Source: a virus. From it: a stretch of DNA of 64,000 bases. The number at the start of each line of letters is the position of its first letter. The stretch's first letter is position 1. The stretch lies in IMG/VR virus record IMGVR_UViG_3300042898_003677, positions 62,001-126,000 of that record; one strand, 5' to 3'. Position numbers and translations under genes: made by a program. Under the pieces are notes generated by a model. That model made no database searches, was not told where the DNA came from, and was given only the letters and a program-made list of their open reading frames with translations. Of this stretch, positions 33,342 through 41,043 are shown in pieces.

Positions 33342-33562
33342 TGGTAAACGTTAAAAGACATATTGGTAAAACTATAAGTTACCGTTTGATTGGGACACTT
33401 ACAACAGTGTTAGTAGCATATTCTTTTGGAGCGGATATAAAATTAGCTTCCTTAATGGGTGTTGGTGAATTATTATTTAAACCAGTAATCTACTTTTTAC
33501 ACGAAAGAGTTTGGTACAAATACATAAAATTTGGGTTGATAGAAAAAAAAGATGGAAATTAA
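33341..33562 (+). CDS. DUF2061 family small membrane protein
   Basis: A 73-residue protein: KRHIGKTISYRLIGTLTTVL, then FGADIKLASLMGVGELLFKP and YFLHERVWYKYIKFG. This is the DUF2061 pattern (R-x-I-x-K-T-x-x-Y-R-x-x-x-T, then H-E-R-x-W). It has two short hydrophobic segments and would sit in the inner membrane. From memory, DUF2061 genes are often found near sulfate-activation genes in bacteria, and here it is four genes from cysC. The function of the family is unknown. Confidence 0.85.
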   Translation: MVNVKRHIGKTISYRLIGTLTTVLVAYSFGADIKLASLMGVGELLFKPVIYFLHERVWYKYIKFGLIEKKDGN

Positions 33563-34112
33563 AGATATACAACATTCTGAAAATTGGTTTAATTACCAAG
33601 AATTTTACAATGAAATTGCTAGTAAAAAATATGAAACTTTAGTTGAGTTAGGTACTTGGAAAGGTCACTCACTATCTTATTTGGCAAAAAAATTATTAGA
33701 ACAAACTTACAAATTTGAACTATACGGAGTTGATTTATTTGATGATTCGTACATTCACACCAAAGAAGGAAACGAATATTTAACACCACAAATGAAATAT
33801 ATTTATGATGTTTATAATCAAAATTTAATTGATGCCGGTGTTAGAGATGTTGTTAAAGACATTAAAGGTAATACTTGGGACGCCGCAGCTCAATTTGAAG
33901 ATGGTAGTGTGGATTTTGTGTTTATTGATGCAGACCATAATTATGAGTCAGTAAAAAAAGACATTCTTTCTTGGTTACCAAAAATGAGAGAAGGTGGAAT
34001 TATGTCAGGTCACGATTATTGGAATCATACTTGTGGTGTTAAACAAGCAGTTGATGAACTTTTTCCTAATGTAATCATCGGTACAAATAACATTTGGATG
34101 GTTAAATTTTAA
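33552..34112 (+). CDS. class I SAM-dependent methyltransferase (Methyltransf_24-like)
   Basis: A 186-residue Rossmann methyltransferase. Motif I is LVELGTWKGHSLSYLAK (E-L-G-T/V-x-x-G), then LYGVDLFDD (motif II acid), VDFVFIDADHNYESV (motif IV-like, I-D-A-D-H-x-Y) and GGIMSGHDYWNH (G-G-x-x-x-G-H-D). This is the profile of the Methyltransf_24 / cephalosporin-hydroxylase-like group common in polysaccharide loci. The likely role is glycan O-methylation. Its start lies inside the previous gene (11-base overlap). Confidence 0.85.
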   Translation: MEIKDIQHSENWFNYQEFYNEIASKKYETLVELGTWKGHSLSYLAKKLLEQTYKFELYGVDLFDDSYIHTKEGNEYLTPQMKYIYDVYNQNLIDAGVRDVVKDIKGNTWDAAAQFEDGSVDFVFIDADHNYESVKKDILSWLPKMREGGIMSGHDYWNHTCGVKQAVDELFPNVIIGTNNIWMVKF

Positions 34113-34114
34113 TT

Positions 34115-34543
34115 ATGAAAAAAATTTCACATAGAGGTAATTTAAATGGTCGTATTCCTGAGAGAGAAAACTCACCTGATTATATTGTTGAGTCTTTATC
34201 TCTTGGTTATAATTGTGAGATTGATGTTTGGGTGGTTAATGATGAATATTTTTTAGGTCACGACAAAGCTCAATACAAAATTGAGGAGACATTTTTAGAA
34301 AGCAATTTATTATGGTGTCACGCTAAAAATATTCAAGCTCTCGAAAAGATGTTAAAGAATAAAAAAATACATTGTTTTTGGCATCAAAATGATGATGTTA
34401 CTTTAACATCGAAAGGTTTTATTTGGACCTATCCAAATAAAGAATTAACAAAAAAATCAATCTGTGTTTTACCTGAACTAAATTCTTTTGATATGGGAGA
34501 TTGTTATGGGGTCTGTTCAGATTATATTCAACAATACAAATGA
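34115..34543 (+). CDS. PLC-like/GDPD-like phosphodiesterase domain protein
   Basis: A 142-residue protein with ISHRGNLNGRIPERENSPDY at the start and CEIDVWVVNDEYFLGHD. This matches the H-R-G...P-E-N-S/T...E-x-D-V...H-D core of glycerophosphodiester phosphodiesterases, but the protein is about half their length and probably lacks the closing strands of the barrel. The family hydrolyses glycerophosphodiesters; short homologues occur in capsule and surface-glycan loci. Its TGA overlaps the next start (ATGA). Confidence 0.7.
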   Translation: MKKISHRGNLNGRIPERENSPDYIVESLSLGYNCEIDVWVVNDEYFLGHDKAQYKIEETFLESNLLWCHAKNIQALEKMLKNKKIHCFWHQNDDVTLTSKGFIWTYPNKELTKKSICVLPELNSFDMGDCYGVCSDYIQQYK

Positions 34544-35901
34544 TAAAGTTAATAATTTTTGATTTGGATGGTGTATTAATAGATACAAAAAATATTCATT
34601 TTGAATCATTAAATGACGCAATCGTAAAATATCAACCTGAATGTGTAATTCCTTGGGAAGAACATTTGGGTAAATTTGATGGGTTAAAAACAAATCAAAA
34701 GTTGGATATTTTAACTAAGGAAAAAAATCTTGATTCTAACCTGCATAATTTAATATGGTTAGAAAAACAAAAATTAACCATCGAGAAATTAACTGAAACG
34801 GTTCCATCAAAACATATTGTCGAGTTATTTAAAAACTTATCTAAAGATGGGTATAAAATCGCCTGTTGCAGTAACTCAATTAGAAAGACGGTTTTAACTG
34901 TATTATCGAAACTTCAAATAATTGAGTTTTTCGATATTATCATATCAAATGAAGATGTGATTAATAGTAAACCACACCCTGAAATGTATTGGACTTGCAT
35001 TTCGAAAATGAAATGCTTACCGGAACAAACATTAATTATTGAGGACTCTCCATACGGGTTATTAGCAGCATCAAGGTCCCATTCAAAAATTATGAGAGTG
35101 TCATCACCAGATGAAGTTAATACAAAAAATGTATACAATAAATTAAGTGAGATTAATCATATTACAATGAAAAGCCCAAAGTGGTCAGACAAAAAATTAA
35201 ATGTTCTTATACCTATGGCGGGTGCCGGTTCTCGTTTTGAAAAGGCCGGATATAGTTTTCCAAAACCCCTAATAGATGTTAAGGGTGAACCAATGATTAA
35301 GGTTGTAAGTGAAAACTTAAACCTTGATGCGAACTTTATTTACATAGTTCAAAAATCACACAGAGAAAAATACAATTTAGACACATTATTAAATTTAATC
35401 AGTCCAAACTGTAAAATAGTTGAAGTTGACGGTGTTACGGAAGGTGCTGCGTGTACCACCCTTTTAGCCAAAGAATTCATCAATAATGACGATTCGTTAA
35501 TCCTTGCAAACTCAGACCAATTTATTGAGTGGGACTCTAACGAGTTTATGTATAAAATGAAAGAAACTGATGTTGATGGAGGTATTGTAACATTCGAATC
35601 TACCCACCCAAAATGGTCTTTTGCAAAATTAAATGAATTTGGTTTTGTTAGTGAAGTTGCCGAAAAGAATCCAATTTCTGACATAGCAACTGTAGGAATA
35701 TATTACTGGAAGAAAGGTTCTGATTATGTAAAATATGCAGAACAAATGATTAGTAAGAACGTAAGAGTTAATAATGAATTTTATGTGTGTCCTGTCTTTA
35801 ATGAGGCAATACCTGACGGTAAAAAAGTGATAAATTACCGTATAGACAAAATGTGGGGTCTTGGGACACCGGAGGATTTAGTAACATACTTGAACAAGTA
35901 A
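34540..35901 (+). CDS. HAD phosphatase fused to sugar-phosphate nucleotidylyltransferase
   Basis: A 453-residue bifunctional enzyme. Residues 1-215 are a beta-phosphoglucomutase-type HAD: IIFDLDGVLIDTKN (motif I), IACCSNSIRKTV (motif II), NSKPHPEMY (motif III Lys) and LIIEDSPYGLLAA (motif IV). Residues about 218-453 are an NTP-transferase: NVLIPMAGAGSRFEKAGYSF, PKPLIDVKGEPMI, LANSDQFIEW (D metal site), GGIVTFESTHPKWSFAKL and KMWGLGTPEDL. The pair would process a sugar phosphate and activate it as a nucleotide sugar. ATG 34540 overlaps the previous stop and starts directly at motif I; an upstream TTG is unlikely. Confidence 0.87.
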   Translation: MIKLIIFDLDGVLIDTKNIHFESLNDAIVKYQPECVIPWEEHLGKFDGLKTNQKLDILTKEKNLDSNLHNLIWLEKQKLTIEKLTETVPSKHIVELFKNLSKDGYKIACCSNSIRKTVLTVLSKLQIIEFFDIIISNEDVINSKPHPEMYWTCISKMKCLPEQTLIIEDSPYGLLAASRSHSKIMRVSSPDEVNTKNVYNKLSEINHITMKSPKWSDKKLNVLIPMAGAGSRFEKAGYSFPKPLIDVKGEPMIKVVSENLNLDANFIYIVQKSHREKYNLDTLLNLISPNCKIVEVDGVTEGAACTTLLAKEFINNDDSLILANSDQFIEWDSNEFMYKMKETDVDGGIVTFESTHPKWSFAKLNEFGFVSEVAEKNPISDIATVGIYYWKKGSDYVKYAEQMISKNVRVNNEFYVCPVFNEAIPDGKKVINYRIDKMWGLGTPEDLVTYLNK

Positions 35902-35938
35902 TTCTTTTTTTTAAAATAAAACCTTTTATATTTTTAAA

Positions 35939-36781
35939 ATGAAAAAAATATATTTTGCAAATACTTCTTGGGGAGACTCAGAATCATTAGTAAGAAACAT
36001 TATTGACCAAACCCCAAATAGTTTAGGTGTTTGGGAAGATGTTACATACACATTAAATAAATCAGAGTCGGATTTTATTATCGTGCAAGATGGGACCCCT
36101 GAGGATGTTGATGACTCCAAAGTAATTTATTTTGGTAGAGAACCTAAACACGTAACAGTTGCGTATTATGAATGGAAAAGAAATTCATATGGGAACTATC
36201 ATCACGAAGCAGGTAATTGTTGGTTACCATCGACTTGGTGGGTTAAACACCCATTTAATGAGTTGTTTGATTTAAACCCAACAAAGACTAAAAAACTATC
36301 CGCAATAGATTCTGGTAGAATTATGACAGAATATCATCATTTTAGAAAAGAATTGGTTACAAAATTGATGACGAATTATTCACAAGATGTTGATGTTTAC
36401 GGACATATCAGACCAGGTCACGCCCTACCTCCTAGAGATAAAAAACAAGGTTTAATTGATTACAATTACAACTTAGTTATTGAAAACGGTAAAACTGATT
36501 TTTATTTCAGTGAAAAATTTGTTGACCCAATTTTATTACTTACAATGCCAATTTATTCAGGTTGTAAACAAATTAGTAAGTTTTTTCCAAAAGGTAGTTA
36601 TATCGAATTTGATGATTCTAAAGGTATCGATTATGCAATTAGTCAAATACTTGAAATTGCAAATTCAAACTATAGAGAAGAAAATATTGAAAATCTAAAA
36701 GAAGCAAGACACTTAGTCCTAAACAAATATAATATTTGGCCAACAATAAAAATGGCGATTGACAATAAAAAAGTATTATAA
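35939..36781 (+). CDS. family 10-like (fucosyl) glycosyltransferase
   Basis: A 280-residue enzyme. The C-terminal half reads YNYNLVIENGKTDFYFSEKF, then VDPILLLTMPIYSGCKQIS and FFPKGSYIEFDDSKGI. This is the GT10 donor-site pattern (F-x-x-x-x-E-N-x-x-x-x-Y-x-x-E-K, D-x-x-x-x-x-x-x-P-I-Y-x-G, P-x-x-S-F/Y-I). GT10 enzymes use GDP-fucose; the GDP-mannose 4,6-dehydratase gene downstream makes the precursor of GDP-fucose or GDP-rhamnose, which supports the call. It is preceded by a 37-base A/T-rich gap. Acceptor unknown. Confidence 0.8.
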   Translation: MKKIYFANTSWGDSESLVRNIIDQTPNSLGVWEDVTYTLNKSESDFIIVQDGTPEDVDDSKVIYFGREPKHVTVAYYEWKRNSYGNYHHEAGNCWLPSTWWVKHPFNELFDLNPTKTKKLSAIDSGRIMTEYHHFRKELVTKLMTNYSQDVDVYGHIRPGHALPPRDKKQGLIDYNYNLVIENGKTDFYFSEKFVDPILLLTMPIYSGCKQISKFFPKGSYIEFDDSKGIDYAISQILEIANSNYREENIENLKEARHLVLNKYNIWPTIKMAIDNKKVL

Positions 36782-37194
36782 TGGAAAAAATATATTCAAA
36801 AGTAGACCCATCTAAACTTCTTCATTTAATTGTTAGAAAAGATGACATCACTCCAGGAAGACAAGATGTAATCTCTGAAGAAAACTTTATCCAATGTTCA
36901 ATCTTGAATATGGAGGAAGGTAAAACATTTAAACCACATAAACACATTTGGAAAGAAAGAACTCGTAATGTAATCGCCCAAGAAAGTTGGATTGTAATCC
37001 AAGGCTCTGTAAAATGTATTTTTTATGATATTGATGACACTATAATTGCCGAACCAATATTAAATGTGGGTGATGCCAGTTTCACTTTAGAAGGTGGACA
37101 TAATTACTATATTTTGGAAGACAACACTTTGGTTTATGAATATAAAACAGGTCCATATGAAGGTCAAAAATTAGATAAAACATTTATTGAATAA
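36781..37194 (+). CDS. cupin-fold protein (WbuC/WxcM-like)
   Basis: A 137-residue single-domain cupin. Segments FIQCSILNMEEGKTFKPHKH, IVIQGSVKCIFYDIDD and ILNVGDASFTLEGGHNYYIL give the G-x5-H-x-H and G-x5-P/E-x-G-x-x-H-x-x cupin motifs, with His in both. Similar proteins (WbuC, WxcM/FdtA types) sit in O-antigen loci, some acting as sugar ketoisomerases or epimerases. Here it could modify a GDP-4-keto sugar, which is inference. It shares one base with the previous gene. Confidence 0.75.
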   Translation: MEKIYSKVDPSKLLHLIVRKDDITPGRQDVISEENFIQCSILNMEEGKTFKPHKHIWKERTRNVIAQESWIVIQGSVKCIFYDIDDTIIAEPILNVGDASFTLEGGHNYYILEDNTLVYEYKTGPYEGQKLDKTFIE

Positions 37195-37195
37195 T

Positions 37196-37732
37196 ATGAA
37201 ATTACATCTTGGTTGCGGTAAAAGAGATTTTGGTCCTGAATGGATTCACATCGATGGGGCGGACTTCCCACACATTAAAAGTCACGATATTACAAAATTA
37301 GATTTTGAAGAAAATACAGTTGATTTAATTTATTCATCACACACTTTGGAATACTTTGATAGAATTGAAGTTATTGAGGTATTGAAAGAATGGTTAAGAG
37401 TTTTAAAACCAAATGGCGTTTTAAGATTGGCGGTTCCTGATTTTGAATCAATGGTTCATCTCTATATTGTTGGTGGTGAATTAGAATCATTTTTAGGCCC
37501 TCTATACGGTAGAATGGATATGGGTGACACCAAAATATATCATAGAACTTGTTATGACTTTAAATCATTAAAGACTTTGTTAGAAAACAATGGTTTTACG
37601 GATGTATCAGTGTATGATTGGAGGGAGACTGAACATTCACACATTGATGACCATTCTCAAGCATATCTACCACATATGGATAAAGAACACGGAACTTTAA
37701 TTAGTTTAAACGTAGAATGTAAAAAAAAGTAA
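37196..37732 (+). CDS. SAM-dependent methyltransferase (Methyltransf_11-like)
   Basis: A 178-residue methyltransferase: MKLHLGCGKRDFGPEWIHID (motif I plus acid), HDITKLDFEENTVDLIYSSH (motif IV), EVLKEWLRVLKPNGVLRLAV (post-motif; L-K-P-x-G). This is typical of small methyltransferases in polysaccharide gene clusters. With the other methyltransferase upstream, the phage could carry out two separate methylations. The ATG at 37196 overlaps the end of the cupin gene; a TTG at 37187 was discarded. Confidence 0.87.
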   Translation: MKLHLGCGKRDFGPEWIHIDGADFPHIKSHDITKLDFEENTVDLIYSSHTLEYFDRIEVIEVLKEWLRVLKPNGVLRLAVPDFESMVHLYIVGGELESFLGPLYGRMDMGDTKIYHRTCYDFKSLKTLLENNGFTDVSVYDWRETEHSHIDDHSQAYLPHMDKEHGTLISLNVECKKK

Positions 37733-37733
37733 T

Positions 37734-38330
37734 ATGACACCAACATTTGAAATTGTTCAGGAATTTGAAAGTAAAGTTGCGGAGTTTTTTGGAGCACCGT
37801 TCGCAGTTGCTTTTGATAGTTGCACACACGGGATTGAAGTTGTTCTTAGATATTTGGAAACTAAAGAAATTTCAGTGCCAACAAGAACATACTTATCCAT
37901 CCCATTTTTAGCTAATAAATTAAACATTGGTTTAGAATGGAGAATCGAAGCTTGGCAAGATTACTACTACATTACAGACAGAGTAATTGATGCCGCTGTT
38001 TTATGGAAAAAAGATTCTTATATCCCAGATACATTTATGGGAATTAGTTTTCAATACCAAAAACACTTATCTTTAGGTAGAGGTGGGGTTATATTATTAG
38101 ATAACGAACACGATAAAAATCAAATTAAAAAAATGTCATACGACGGTAGATTACCTATGATACCTTGGAGAGACCAAAACATCGACACTTTTGGTTATCA
38201 CTATTATATGACGCCAGAAACCGCAAAATTGGGTTTATCAAAACTAGAGGACGCAATCAACACAGAACCAAAAAAATGGGTGGTTACAGATTGGCCAGAT
38301 TTAACAGAAATGGATATTTTTAAAAAATGA
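37734..38330 (+). CDS. short DegT/DnrJ/EryC1-type aminotransferase-like protein
   Basis: A 198-residue protein resembling the large-domain half of sugar aminotransferases: EFESKVAEFFGAPFAVAFDS then a S-C-T-H-G-I-E-V-V-L-like start, SVPTRTYLSIPFLANKL, VIDAAVLWK and GISFQYQKHLSLGRGGVILL, whose Lys is at the PLP Schiff-base position followed by G-x-GG. Full enzymes are about 370 residues; the C-terminal small domain is missing. It may be a dimer-competent minimal enzyme or an inactive remnant. It sits directly before gmd, recalling perosamine-type pathways. Confidence 0.75.
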   Translation: MTPTFEIVQEFESKVAEFFGAPFAVAFDSCTHGIEVVLRYLETKEISVPTRTYLSIPFLANKLNIGLEWRIEAWQDYYYITDRVIDAAVLWKKDSYIPDTFMGISFQYQKHLSLGRGGVILLDNEHDKNQIKKMSYDGRLPMIPWRDQNIDTFGYHYYMTPETAKLGLSKLEDAINTEPKKWVVTDWPDLTEMDIFKK

Positions 38331-39307
38331 GTAAAGTAGCTTTTATAACAGGAATTAATGGTCAAGACGGTAGTTACTTGGCGGAACACTTATTAACTAT
38401 GGGTTATGAAGTTCACGGTATGGTTAGAAGAAATTCTATGTCCGAGAACCAAGATTCAAGAGTTTATCACTTAACAGACCAAATAACAACACATTATGGA
38501 GACTTATTGGATGAAAGTTCTATTGATAGAATTTTAGAAAAAGTAAGACCTGATGAAATTTATAACATTGGTGCACAAAGTCACGTAAGAATATCTTTTG
38601 ATATGCCACAATTTACGGTTAAAACAAATGCTCTTGGTGTATTGAATGTTTTAGAGTCATACAGAAGAGTTGTACCAAACGCTAAATTTTATCAAGCGTC
38701 ATCTTCTGAAATGTTTGGTAATAGTGTTGATGAGGATGGGTTTCAAAGAGAAACCACCCCGATGCATCCAGTATCACCTTATGGATGTTCAAAATTGTTT
38801 GGTTATTCTATCGTTAGAAACTATAGAAAGGCATACGGATTACACGCAACTAACGGAATATTATTTAATCACGAGTCACCAAGACGAGGTTCAAATTTTG
38901 TAACTAACAAAGTTGTTAAAACCGCAGTACAAATTAAACTTGGTCTTGAGAAAAAATTAGAATTAGGGAATTTAGACTCATACAGAGATTGGGGTCACTC
39001 AAAAGATTATGTTAAAGCAATGCATTTAATTATGAATCACGAAACACCTGAAGACTTTGTTGTATCAACAATGCAAACCCACTCTGTAAGAGATATGACA
39101 AAATATGTTTTTGATAGTATGAATATGAACTATGAAGACTATGTAACACAAAATCCAATTTTCATCAGACCTGAAGAATTAAAATATCTTAAGGGAGATT
39201 CTACAAAGGCTAGAACAATACTTGGTTGGAAACCTGAATATACATTTGAGTCAATGTTAGATGAAATGGTTGAATATTGGTATAACCATTTTTCAAAACA
39301 ACTATAA
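38327..39307 (+). CDS. gmd: GDP-mannose 4,6-dehydratase
   Basis: A 326-residue extended SDR: KVAFITGINGQDGSYLAEHL (NAD(P) motif), HGMVRRNSMSE, YNIGAQSHVRISFDMP, YQASSSEMFGN (S-S-S-E), YGCSKLFGYSIVRNYR (Y-x-x-x-K), NGILFNHESPRRG and YRDWGHSKDYVKAMH. All are textbook GMD motifs, and catalytic Ser, Glu, Tyr and Lys are present. It makes GDP-4-keto-6-deoxymannose, the branch point to GDP-fucose, GDP-rhamnose and GDP-perosamine. A bacterial GMD is about 370 residues, so this is a little short. No GDP-fucose synthase follows in the window; the host may supply it. Confidence 0.95.
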   Translation: MSKVAFITGINGQDGSYLAEHLLTMGYEVHGMVRRNSMSENQDSRVYHLTDQITTHYGDLLDESSIDRILEKVRPDEIYNIGAQSHVRISFDMPQFTVKTNALGVLNVLESYRRVVPNAKFYQASSSEMFGNSVDEDGFQRETTPMHPVSPYGCSKLFGYSIVRNYRKAYGLHATNGILFNHESPRRGSNFVTNKVVKTAVQIKLGLEKKLELGNLDSYRDWGHSKDYVKAMHLIMNHETPEDFVVSTMQTHSVRDMTKYVFDSMNMNYEDYVTQNPIFIRPEELKYLKGDSTKARTILGWKPEYTFESMLDEMVEYWYNHFSKQL

Positions 39308-39444
39308 TGTCAGAAAAAAAACCAAAAAAACCGGAAAAACAAACCGAGGACAAACCATACATTTATGAAAGTCCTGATAAAGGAAAAACTATCTACAAAA
39401 GAAAATTAGGTGAATACCCGATTGAACGAGAACGTATAAAATAA
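39307..39444 (+). CDS. small hydrophilic protein (45 residues)
   Basis: Encodes MSEKKPKKPEKQTEDKPYIY followed by 25 more residues ending YPIERERIK. It is Lys/Glu/Pro-rich and probably disordered at the start. The ATG overlaps the gmd stop (TATAATG), and its stop shares a base with the phoH start (TAATG), tight spacing typical of real genes in this operon. No function recognised. Confidence 0.65.
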   Translation: MSEKKPKKPEKQTEDKPYIYESPDKGKTIYKRKLGEYPIERERIK

Positions 39445-40178
39445 TGAGGATGAAGAAAAAAACAAACAACCCAACACCAACTCCTGAGTATGGTGGTTCA
39501 CCAAGAACTAAAAAGGAACTGATTTCAACAATCATAAAAAGACAAACAAAAGAAAAATTTCTAAGTGAAAGTCAGAAGTTGTATTACGAAAAATTAAAAA
39601 CATCTGAAATCACAATTTGTTCGGGTCCTGCAGGTGTGGGTAAAAGTTACATAGCAATGAAAGCGGCTATTGACCTATTAGCTGACCCTAGTACACCTTA
39701 CGAAAAGATAATCATTGTTAGACCAGCGGTTGAAGCTGAAGAAAAACTGGGTTCTTTACCGGGTAATGTTGAAGAGAAACTTGACCCATATATCTTCCCA
39801 AGTTATTACCTTTTAAACAAAATTATCGGTAAAGACGCACGTGAAAAATTAAAAGATATTGAAGCGATTGAAGTATTCGCATTGGCTTATATGAGAGGTA
39901 TGAATATTGACAACTCAATTCTAATCTTTGAAGAAGCTCAGAACGCAACCCCCAATCAAATGAAATTGCTTTTGACAAGAATTGGGTTTAACTCCAAATT
40001 CTTTATCTCAGGTGACTTAGAACAAACTGACCGATACAAAGATAAAACACACTCAGGTTTGTGGGACGCGATGAAAAGATTCTCAGATTTAGATAACATC
40101 GGAACTCACGAGTTCAAAGATACTGATGTTGTGAGAAATCCTTTGATTACCAAAATACTAAAAAGATACGAAGATTAA
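39444..40178 (+). CDS. phoH: PhoH-like ATPase
   Basis: A 244-residue PhoH-family P-loop ATPase common in marine phages. Walker A is CSGPAGVGKSYIAMKAA, then IIIVRPAVEAEEKLGSLPG (V-R-P-x-V-x-x-x-E-x-L-G-x-L-P-G), AYMRGMNIDN, Walker B LIFEEAQNATPNQMKLLLTR and FISGDLEQTDR. All motifs are intact. The family is linked to phosphate starvation and RNA-related functions but its role in phage is not settled. The first 35 residues are a basic, Pro/Thr-rich tail. It closes the sugar-nucleotide part of the operon. Confidence 0.95.
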   Translation: MRMKKKTNNPTPTPEYGGSPRTKKELISTIIKRQTKEKFLSESQKLYYEKLKTSEITICSGPAGVGKSYIAMKAAIDLLADPSTPYEKIIIVRPAVEAEEKLGSLPGNVEEKLDPYIFPSYYLLNKIIGKDAREKLKDIEAIEVFALAYMRGMNIDNSILIFEEAQNATPNQMKLLLTRIGFNSKFFISGDLEQTDRYKDKTHSGLWDAMKRFSDLDNIGTHEFKDTDVVRNPLITKILKRYED

Positions 40179-40179
40179 A

Positions 40180-40770
40180 ATGAGAATCGCAATTGATGTT
40201 AACGGAGTTCTTAGAGACACTCTTTTAAGAATTGAACAGGTCTATACTAAGTTCTATGTTGATAATCCATTTATCACTGATGAGGAAAAAGAACCTTATG
40301 AAGTGTTATCACCCGTAGAAACTTTAGATATTTCAAAACACCTGAAATTCAAAGATGAGGATGAGGTTTATGACTTCTTGTATAGAGAACATACTATGGA
40401 AATATTTGGTCACGCTCCGTCCGTAGAAATGACATCATTTAACGACTTCAACGAGTTTTATACTGACCACAGAGATAATAACGAAATTATTATTGTATCT
40501 GATGAGATTGGTAAATCAAAACCCGCAACATTATTCTTCTTATCTAAGTTTGGATGTTTAGTAGAAAAGATAAAATTCTACTCAGAAATCACCACTAATT
40601 CTATGTGGGATGAAATAGATGTTTTACTTACGGCTAATCCTAACTTATTATTAAATCACCCTACTGATAAAATTGTGATAAAATTCAACACTGTCTATAA
40701 TACAGATATTGATATAACACACAATATTAATACTATTAAAGAACTTAAAGAAATTATAGAAAAATTATGA
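40180..40770 (+). CDS. HAD-fold protein, 5'-nucleotidase-like, with altered motif I
   Basis: A 196-residue HAD-like protein: MRIAIDVNGVLRDTLLRIEQ at the start, a helical cap region with DEDEVYDFLYREHTMEIFG, IIIVSDEIGKSKPATLFFL (motif II and III region) and EIDVLLTANPNLLLNHP. In active HADs motif I is D-x-D-G; here it is D-V-N-G, so the second acid, which protonates the leaving group, is Asn. This suggests reduced or changed chemistry, or a binding role. It overlaps the next gene by four bases. Confidence 0.65.
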   Translation: MRIAIDVNGVLRDTLLRIEQVYTKFYVDNPFITDEEKEPYEVLSPVETLDISKHLKFKDEDEVYDFLYREHTMEIFGHAPSVEMTSFNDFNEFYTDHRDNNEIIIVSDEIGKSKPATLFFLSKFGCLVEKIKFYSEITTNSMWDEIDVLLTANPNLLLNHPTDKIVIKFNTVYNTDIDITHNINTIKELKEIIEKL

Positions 40771-41042
40771 TAGAAGTATTTGGACAAAACTATTATGTGG
40801 ATTTCGATAAAATCGAATCATACATTGATACTATCGGTGACGAAAGTTTAAATCTTTCAGGTGGGACGGAAATGAAAATTAATGTTGTAAAATACGAGCT
40901 AATTAAATTAATGTTAGATGTTATTTTTAGTGAAATGGATATGGGAGACAATAAATTAGGACTTAAAAGTTCAGAAATATCCATACCATTTAGATTAGCA
41001 TTTAACTCATTATTAAACAAAAATATAATAAATCATTATTAA
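40767..41042 (+). CDS. hypothetical protein
   Basis: A 91-residue acidic protein (IEVFGQNYYVDFDKIESYID; NVVKYELIKLMLDVIFSEMD; SSEISIPFRLAFNSLLNKNI) with mixed alpha/beta content and no recognised domain. It overlaps the previous gene's stop and ends one base before the next start, inside the operon leading to the sigma factor. Confidence 0.65.
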   Translation: MIEVFGQNYYVDFDKIESYIDTIGDESLNLSGGTEMKINVVKYELIKLMLDVIFSEMDMGDNKLGLKSSEISIPFRLAFNSLLNKNIINHY

Positions 41043-41043
41043 T

